From Bacteroidota bacterium (GTDB taxonomy: Bacteria; Bacteroidota; Bacteroidia; Bacteroidales; Prolixibacteraceae): 12,041 nt of DNA. The stretch spans positions 1 through 12,041 of the forward strand of contig JAUZOB010000072.1 of assembly GCA_030706665.1 (NCBI GenBank), read 5' to 3'. The first letter of the stretch is position 1, and each line of letters starts with the position of its first letter. A program made the translations under genes and the position numbers. Under the pieces are notes generated by a model, which made no database searches, was not told the origin of the DNA, and saw only the letters and a program-made list of their open reading frames with translations. This document shows, piece after piece, positions 8,517 to 12,041 of this stretch.

Positions 8517-8531
8517 TGATAATCATTATAA
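8517..8531. promoter_or_regulatory. Fur-box-like palindrome
   Basis: TGATAATCATTATAA matches the 7-1-7 Fur operator (TGATAAT-n-ATTATCA) at 13 of its 14 specified positions. It lies just downstream of the -7-like box and would overlap or directly follow the start of transcription, a classic place for a repressor. Whether this organism's Fur recognises that motif is not known from the sequence, and A/T-rich spacers can produce such matches by chance. Confidence 0.3.
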
Positions 8532-8535
8532 TTAA

Positions 8536-8700
8536 ATGCACCAATACAATAACGGCAATACACAGATTATCAAAATCGTACTAATACATTCATTTCATCT
8601 TGATTTTATAGGACAACGATTAGGCACAAAACAATTACATTTTACCAAGAACACAAGCTTTAATCCGCCATTTATTGGATCATTTTTTTCAATACTATAA
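8536..8700 (+). CDS. Possible small ORF, 54 residues, unknown function
   Basis: An ATG-started frame of 54 codons begins five bases after the Fur-like palindrome, about 23 bases after the inferred transcription start, and ends 30 bases before rmuC. The product has four histidines (residues 2, 18, 21 and 35), a hydrophobic run IIKIVLIHSF, and a C-terminal FNPPFIGSFFSIL. No Shine-Dalgarno sequence is seen, but that is normal in this window. I do not recognise the sequence. It may be only a chance frame inside the leader of rmuC; the main reason to list it is its position. Confidence 0.18.
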   Translation: MHQYNNGNTQIIKIVLIHSFHLDFIGQRLGTKQLHFTKNTSFNPPFIGSFFSIL

Positions 8701-8730
8701 AATCAGTAAAACAAAACTGAAAAAAGTAAA

Positions 8731-10299
8731 ATGGAAATTCTTATCTATATTCTCATCGTTTTAGTGATAGTTAATATCATAATATCATTTGCACAACGGT
8801 CAAAATCGAACAATGGGAATCCGCTATTCACTTCAAAGTTAGATACACTTGAGCGTACCCTCACTAAAATTGAAAACAATCTAAAAGAAGATTTCCGCAT
8901 TAATCGCGAAGAAAGCTCAAATCTTTCATCCCGAAACAGACAAGAACTCAATACCACCCTCAATACATTCAGAAAAGAGGTTGCAGACACTTTAAGATTA
9001 ATATCCGAACAAAATCATAAAGCACTGGAACGGCTAACAATTACCCTTGAAGAAAAAGTAACAGCTCTTATCGAGAAGACAGATCAAAACAATCGCATTA
9101 ACCGTGAAGAACAAGCACACCAGTTAAAAGAATTCTCAGACAGCAATATCATTCAGCTCGAAAAGATAAATGTCCAGGTGCAGCAAAAGCTCAAAGAACT
9201 CACAGATCAAGCCAAACAAGATAACGTTCAAATTCGTGAGTCGCATGAAAAAGCAATCAGGAGCTTTGGAGAGCTATTTGACAAGAATGTTCAATCTTTC
9301 AATGAATTACAAAGAGAAAAATTTGGGCAACTGGAAATAAAACAATCAGAGCTCCTTCTTAACACAGATAAGAAACTGGAAGAGATGCGAGCTACAGTCG
9401 ATGAGAAATTACAGAAGACCTTAAACGAACGTATCGGCCGATCATTTGAAACAGTCAGTACTCAATTAGAAGCTGTTCAAAAGGGTCTTGGAGAGATGAG
9501 GAATCTTGCACAAGATGTCGGTGGATTAAAAAGAGTTCTCAGCAACGTAAAAATGAGAGGAGGAATCGGAGAAGTACAATTGGCAATGCTTTTGGAACAA
9601 ATTCTGGCTCCGGATCAATACGAAACAAACGTAAAAACAAAACAGGGATCATCAGACCTGGTTGAATTTGCAATCAAACTTCCCGGTCGCGATGATACAC
9701 AAACAAAAGTATATCTGCCCATTGACGCTAAATTTCCGAAAGATGTTTACGAACAATTGCAAACAGCTTACGATTTAGGAGATCCCGTACAATTCGAAGC
9801 AGCCCGAAAGAACCTGGAGAATACCATCAAAAAGATGGCGAAAGATATTCGTGATAAATATATTGATCCTCCGCACACAACAGACTTTGGAATCATGTTC
9901 CTCCCATTTGAAGGAGTCTACGCAGAAGTCGTCAGAAAAGCCAGTTTACTAGAGGATTTGCAACAAAACTATAAAATCATTGTAACCGGACCGACAACTC
10001 TGGCAGCTATTCTTAATAGCCTTCAAATAGGATTCAGGACACTCGCTTTGCAAAAAAGGAGTAGTGAAGTCTGGGCAATACTTGGCGCAGTAAAATCCGA
10101 ATTTGAAAAATTTGGAGGGCTGTTAGAAAAAACACAAAAGAATCTGAACACAGCAAGTAGTACAATTGATGAGCTAATAGGGAAAAGGACCAAAGCTATT
10201 AATCGTAAGCTAAGAGAAGTACAGGCTCTCCCTTCTGTTGAAAGTCAACAACTAATACCAGGATTAATCAACTCTGAGATTTTAGATGATGACGAATAA
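8731..10299 (+). CDS. rmuC: DNA recombination protein RmuC family
   Basis: RmuC proteins are membrane-anchored predicted nucleases; in E. coli rmuC limits recombination between short inverted repeats. The 522-residue product has an N-terminal membrane helix (residues 1-20, MEILIYILIVLVIVNIIISF), a long Lys/Glu/Gln-rich coiled coil to about residue 265, then the RmuC domain. Conserved parts of that domain are MRGGIGEVQLAMLLEQIL with E281, YLPIDAKFP with D332 and K334 (an acidic-x-Lys pattern like that of PD-(D/E)xK nucleases), FLPFEGVYAEV, and GPTTLAAILNSLQIGFRTLA followed by a C-terminal helical SSTIDELIGKRTKAI region. The start ATG follows an A-rich leader (GAAAAAAGTAAAATGG). The hexapeptide RINREE occurs twice in the coiled coil (residues 56-61 and 122-127). 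It is transcribed separately from nuo. No convincing terminator follows. Confidence 0.95.
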   Translation: MEILIYILIVLVIVNIIISFAQRSKSNNGNPLFTSKLDTLERTLTKIENNLKEDFRINREESSNLSSRNRQELNTTLNTFRKEVADTLRLISEQNHKALERLTITLEEKVTALIEKTDQNNRINREEQAHQLKEFSDSNIIQLEKINVQVQQKLKELTDQAKQDNVQIRESHEKAIRSFGELFDKNVQSFNELQREKFGQLEIKQSELLLNTDKKLEEMRATVDEKLQKTLNERIGRSFETVSTQLEAVQKGLGEMRNLAQDVGGLKRVLSNVKMRGGIGEVQLAMLLEQILAPDQYETNVKTKQGSSDLVEFAIKLPGRDDTQTKVYLPIDAKFPKDVYEQLQTAYDLGDPVQFEAARKNLENTIKKMAKDIRDKYIDPPHTTDFGIMFLPFEGVYAEVVRKASLLEDLQQNYKIIVTGPTTLAAILNSLQIGFRTLALQKRSSEVWAILGAVKSEFEKFGGLLEKTQKNLNTASSTIDELIGKRTKAINRKLREVQALPSVESQQLIPGLINSEILDDDE

Positions 10300-10332
10300 C
10301 TGTTGTTACCAGTCAAACATCTTCTTTTCCCT

Positions 10333-10340
10333 TATATTTG
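10333..10340 (+). promoter_or_regulatory. Possible Bacteroidetes-type -7 promoter element before the lipoprotein gene
   Basis: TATATTTG fits TAnnTTTG exactly and lies 57 bases before the ATG at 10397. Transcription would start near 10347. No TTTG is found at the right distance upstream; the nearest TTG (10303-10305) is about 27 bases away. The gap to the start codon is A/T-rich, as is usual for leaders in this phylum. Confidence 0.4.
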
Positions 10341-10396
10341 TAACTTCAGATACAATTAATTCGAAAAATTAATATCTAAACAAACAGTCATCCTAT

Positions 10397-11206
10397 ATGA
10401 GATTTAATTTTACCATATCTCAGAAACTTAATACGATTAATAAATATCTCTATACGATAAGAACATCTGAGATAGCACAATCGATAACAGCAATTATATA
10501 TGCATGTAATCTATGTTTATTGATGACTCTTGTCGCCGGATGCGATCACACCAACAAACAAGCAGAAAGTAATACGACGTCTTCCAAAAGCCGAATTTCG
10601 AAGGACAGCATAAAATTTGCATCAAAAATAAAATCATTAATTCAATACCCGTTAGAAGTTCAACACACCAGCCAATTCGAATTTGAATCAGATACAATGT
10701 TTGTCATAATCAAAGGTGAGAAATTATTAATTACTCCAAAAGGAAAGCTCTACCATCACAACAAGAAATTATTCTTTGACTTAAAGATCAAAAGCAATGA
10801 TTTCATTGAAGATTTATATATCTACCCGATCAATAATGACCTTGTTTGTTTTTATTCAATCGCTGATGGAGATAATGGCATTAGTGAAGCCAAGCGAATT
10901 GCACCTCTTCAGAAGAAAATAATCTGGGCTACAAATATTTATGCATTCAACATGTCGCGTCCTGTCATATTTGGAGACAATGCCTATTTAAGCACAATTG
11001 GCTTTATCGGAAAATTAAACATCAATACAGGAGGTTATGAATGGAAGTTTGAGAATTTATATCAGCAAGGGAAATATAACGACTTTGACGAGCCAATTTT
11101 TTTAGATAATGGCAATATTTTATTTTTATCAGAGAATTTGATAAAAAAATCTTACGATTCGATCCTTGTTGATGATAAACGAGGTAAAATACTTCGAAAA
11201 AATTAA
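10397..11206 (+). CDS. Predicted lipoprotein with PQQ-like beta-propeller blades, function unknown
   Basis: I do not recognise this as a named family. Residues 36-49 form a hydrophobic segment ending in the lipobox LVAGC, so C49 should be lipidated and the protein anchored in the cell envelope. The 48 residues before that cysteine are long for a lipoprotein signal peptide, and no later ATG gives a usable start, so the N-terminal part is odd or the start is wrong. A Ser/Thr/Lys/Asn-rich linker follows. The C-terminal half shows blades like those of PQQ-type propellers: KKIIWATNIYAFN (W177), then VIFGDNAYLS and GKLNINTGGYEWKF (W216), 39 residues apart, and a last DSILVDDKRGKILRKN. Only about three blades are clear in 269 residues, too few for a full propeller. 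It is more A/T-rich than its neighbours. A single-gene unit is likely. Confidence 0.72.
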   Translation: MRFNFTISQKLNTINKYLYTIRTSEIAQSITAIIYACNLCLLMTLVAGCDHTNKQAESNTTSSKSRISKDSIKFASKIKSLIQYPLEVQHTSQFEFESDTMFVIIKGEKLLITPKGKLYHHNKKLFFDLKIKSNDFIEDLYIYPINNDLVCFYSIADGDNGISEAKRIAPLQKKIIWATNIYAFNMSRPVIFGDNAYLSTIGFIGKLNINTGGYEWKFENLYQQGKYNDFDEPIFLDNGNILFLSENLIKKSYDSILVDDKRGKILRKN

Positions 11207-11224
11207 AAAGGAATCCCACCTTTT
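11206..11224 (+). terminator. Weak hairpin at the end of the lipoprotein gene
   Basis: AAAAGG (11206-11211) pairs with CCTTTT (11219-11224) around a 7-base loop. The stem is short, its left arm touches the stop codon, and only four T residues follow, so it is a weak terminator candidate. Confidence 0.25.
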
Positions 11225-11483
11225 ATAGGTTTTCACTACCATCTATTCGCTTTCGAATATCACTATTCATTATTGAAACATAGCTGATTTAGTGACACTT
11301 ACAAATAATAACGCACTCATCACCTATTTCATTTTACCCCTACTCTTCGTTTTGTGATTATCAACAAAGTCACACCAATATCGTATACTTCTCATTATTT
11401 GATCTTTAAGTATATTGGCACACCTATTGATAATGTTTAAATGGAAACAAAGAAATAGAAACAAAAACATTAAATAGGACATC
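11225..11483. other. A/T-rich intergenic leader before the secreted-protein gene
   Basis: No gene is seen here. No exact TAnnTTTG box is present; TATATTGG near 11411 is the nearest variant and has no partner element. A 6-bp hairpin (TATTCG 11244-11249, CGAATA 11254-11259) lacks a T-run. The last 40 bases are very A-rich (AAACAAAGAAATAGAAACAA around 11445), which fits the unstructured leaders used for strong translation in Bacteroidetes. A five-codon ATG frame (11441-11458) lies in it and is probably chance. Confidence 0.5.
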
Positions 11484-12041
11484 ATGAAAAAGTTAGTATT
11501 ATCAATCGCAGCAATCGCATTAGCATCATTCGGTTCTTTCGCACAGAAAGTAGGAGACGGTAAAACACCGGTTAGTGACTCACAAGTAATCACATTGACA
11601 GCTAATTTAAAAACGACTTTAGCTCTTCAACTTGACACCAAGGGCATCACCTTCGACTTTGTAACTTTGGGTGACTACAAAAACGGTTTGGGTTCAGACG
11701 GATCGTACACTTCAGTAGGAGCAGTTTCTTCAACTTCAAACTGGAATCTGAGTGCAAAAGCAGTAAGCAATTTTACTCACACTGATGGAACAACAACAAT
11801 GCCATTGAACAATGTTGGTTTGAGCGTAGCTTATACCGGAACCAAACCGATCAAGAACAACACGGTTGCAGCACCTCTGGCTCTTGCAAACACTGAAAGA
11901 ATTTTGATCGGTCATAACGGAACAAATCCAAATGCAGGCGATTTCAGCGACAATGGCTTCACTGTAAAATGGGAAATGGGAACCAAAAGAGGTGATATGA
12001 ACGGATCCAGTCTTTTCGATCAGGATTTGAAAAAAGGAACT
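11484..12041 (+). CDS. Secreted protein of unknown function, 3' partial
   Basis: The frame opens at ATG 11484 and is still open at the right edge (186 codons seen). The N-terminus MKKLVLSIAAIALASFGSFA is a classic signal peptide with likely cleavage after A20 (SFA|QK). The mature part is rich in Thr, Ser, Gly, Asn and Val with alternating hydrophobic residues, so it is probably beta-rich: QVITLTANLKTTLALQL, ITFDFVTLGDYKNGLG, then SSTSNWNLSAKAVSNF and VGLSVAYTG. That order (beta strands, a glycine-rich turn, an SN-x-x-W strand) recalls secreted Ig-like, spore-coat-U/WxL or pilin-like proteins, but I cannot assign a family. No membrane segment is seen after the signal peptide, and no C-terminal sorting domain can be checked because the end is missing. 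The A-rich leader and the frequent AAC, GAC, TTC and GGT codons suggest good expression. Confidence 0.85.
   Translation, partial: MKKLVLSIAAIALASFGSFAQKVGDGKTPVSDSQVITLTANLKTTLALQLDTKGITFDFVTLGDYKNGLGSDGSYTSVGAVSSTSNWNLSAKAVSNFTHTDGTTTMPLNNVGLSVAYTGTKPIKNNTVAAPLALANTERILIGHNGTNPNAGDFSDNGFTVKWEMGTKRGDMNGSSLFDQDLKKGT

Noticed and set aside
8460..8519. 19-codon ATG frame (MNMTRSSIEV...) in the nuoN-rmuC gap
   Set aside because: It is too short, would run through the promoter-like box, and has nothing else to support it.
11353..11374. TGTGA...TCACA inverted pair before the secreted-protein gene, like a CRP site
   Set aside because: The two halves are 12 bases apart; the CRP motif needs 6, so the geometry is wrong, and 5-bp pairs of this kind are common by chance.
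11324..11593. 89-codon open frame on the minus strand over the leader and start of the secreted-protein gene
   Set aside because: It would begin inside the signal-peptide region of a clear + strand gene, and its product has runs of Phe, Met and Leu typical of an antisense reading. No leader or promoter supports it.

Overview
The window looks like a chromosomal fragment from a member of the Bacteroidota, most likely the order Bacteroidales. Four things suggest this. The complex I operon passes directly from nuoD to nuoH without nuoE, nuoF or nuoG. Start codons sit in A/T-rich leaders with almost no Shine-Dalgarno sequences. Two intergenic regions carry a TATATTTG box that fits the Bacteroidetes -7 promoter element (TAnnTTTG). 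The protein sequences themselves also have a Bacteroidetes character. I cannot name a genus with any confidence.

Layout. Bases 1-8084 hold the distal part of a nuo operon (respiratory complex I), all on the + strand: the C-terminal part of nuoD (cut by the left edge), then nuoH, nuoI, nuoJ, nuoK, nuoL, nuoM and nuoN. Gaps between genes run from a 4-base overlap (nuoI/nuoJ) to 16 bases, so this is one transcription unit. It ends at a perfect 18-bp terminator hairpin with a T-run at 8129-8175. The remaining ~4 kb is looser. A 555-base gap holds a promoter-like box, a Fur-box-like palindrome and a possible 54-residue ORF. It is followed by rmuC (8731-10299), a predicted lipoprotein with PQQ-propeller-like blades (10397-11206), a 277-base A/T-rich gap, and the first 186 codons of a secreted protein of unknown function running off the right edge.

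How the genes work together. NuoD and NuoI belong to the peripheral (quinone-reducing and iron-sulfur) arm. NuoH forms the joint and quinone chamber. NuoJ, K, L, M and N form the proton-pumping membrane arm. With no NADH-oxidising module (NuoEFG) in the operon at this point, the complex probably takes electrons from a donor other than NADH, or uses an unlinked module. The most notable point in the operon is NuoM. The lysine found five residues before the P-x-H motif of TM7 in the window's own NuoL and NuoN is a phenylalanine in NuoM, while NuoM alone has an extra lysine six residues after the TM5 glutamate.

The genes after the terminator have no obvious functional link to complex I or to each other. 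I found no tRNA, rRNA, CRISPR array, insertion sequence or integrase, and no clear new multi-gene system. The best leads for novelty are the Fur-like site with its small ORF before rmuC, the altered NuoM charge pattern, and the two uncharacterised envelope proteins at the right end.
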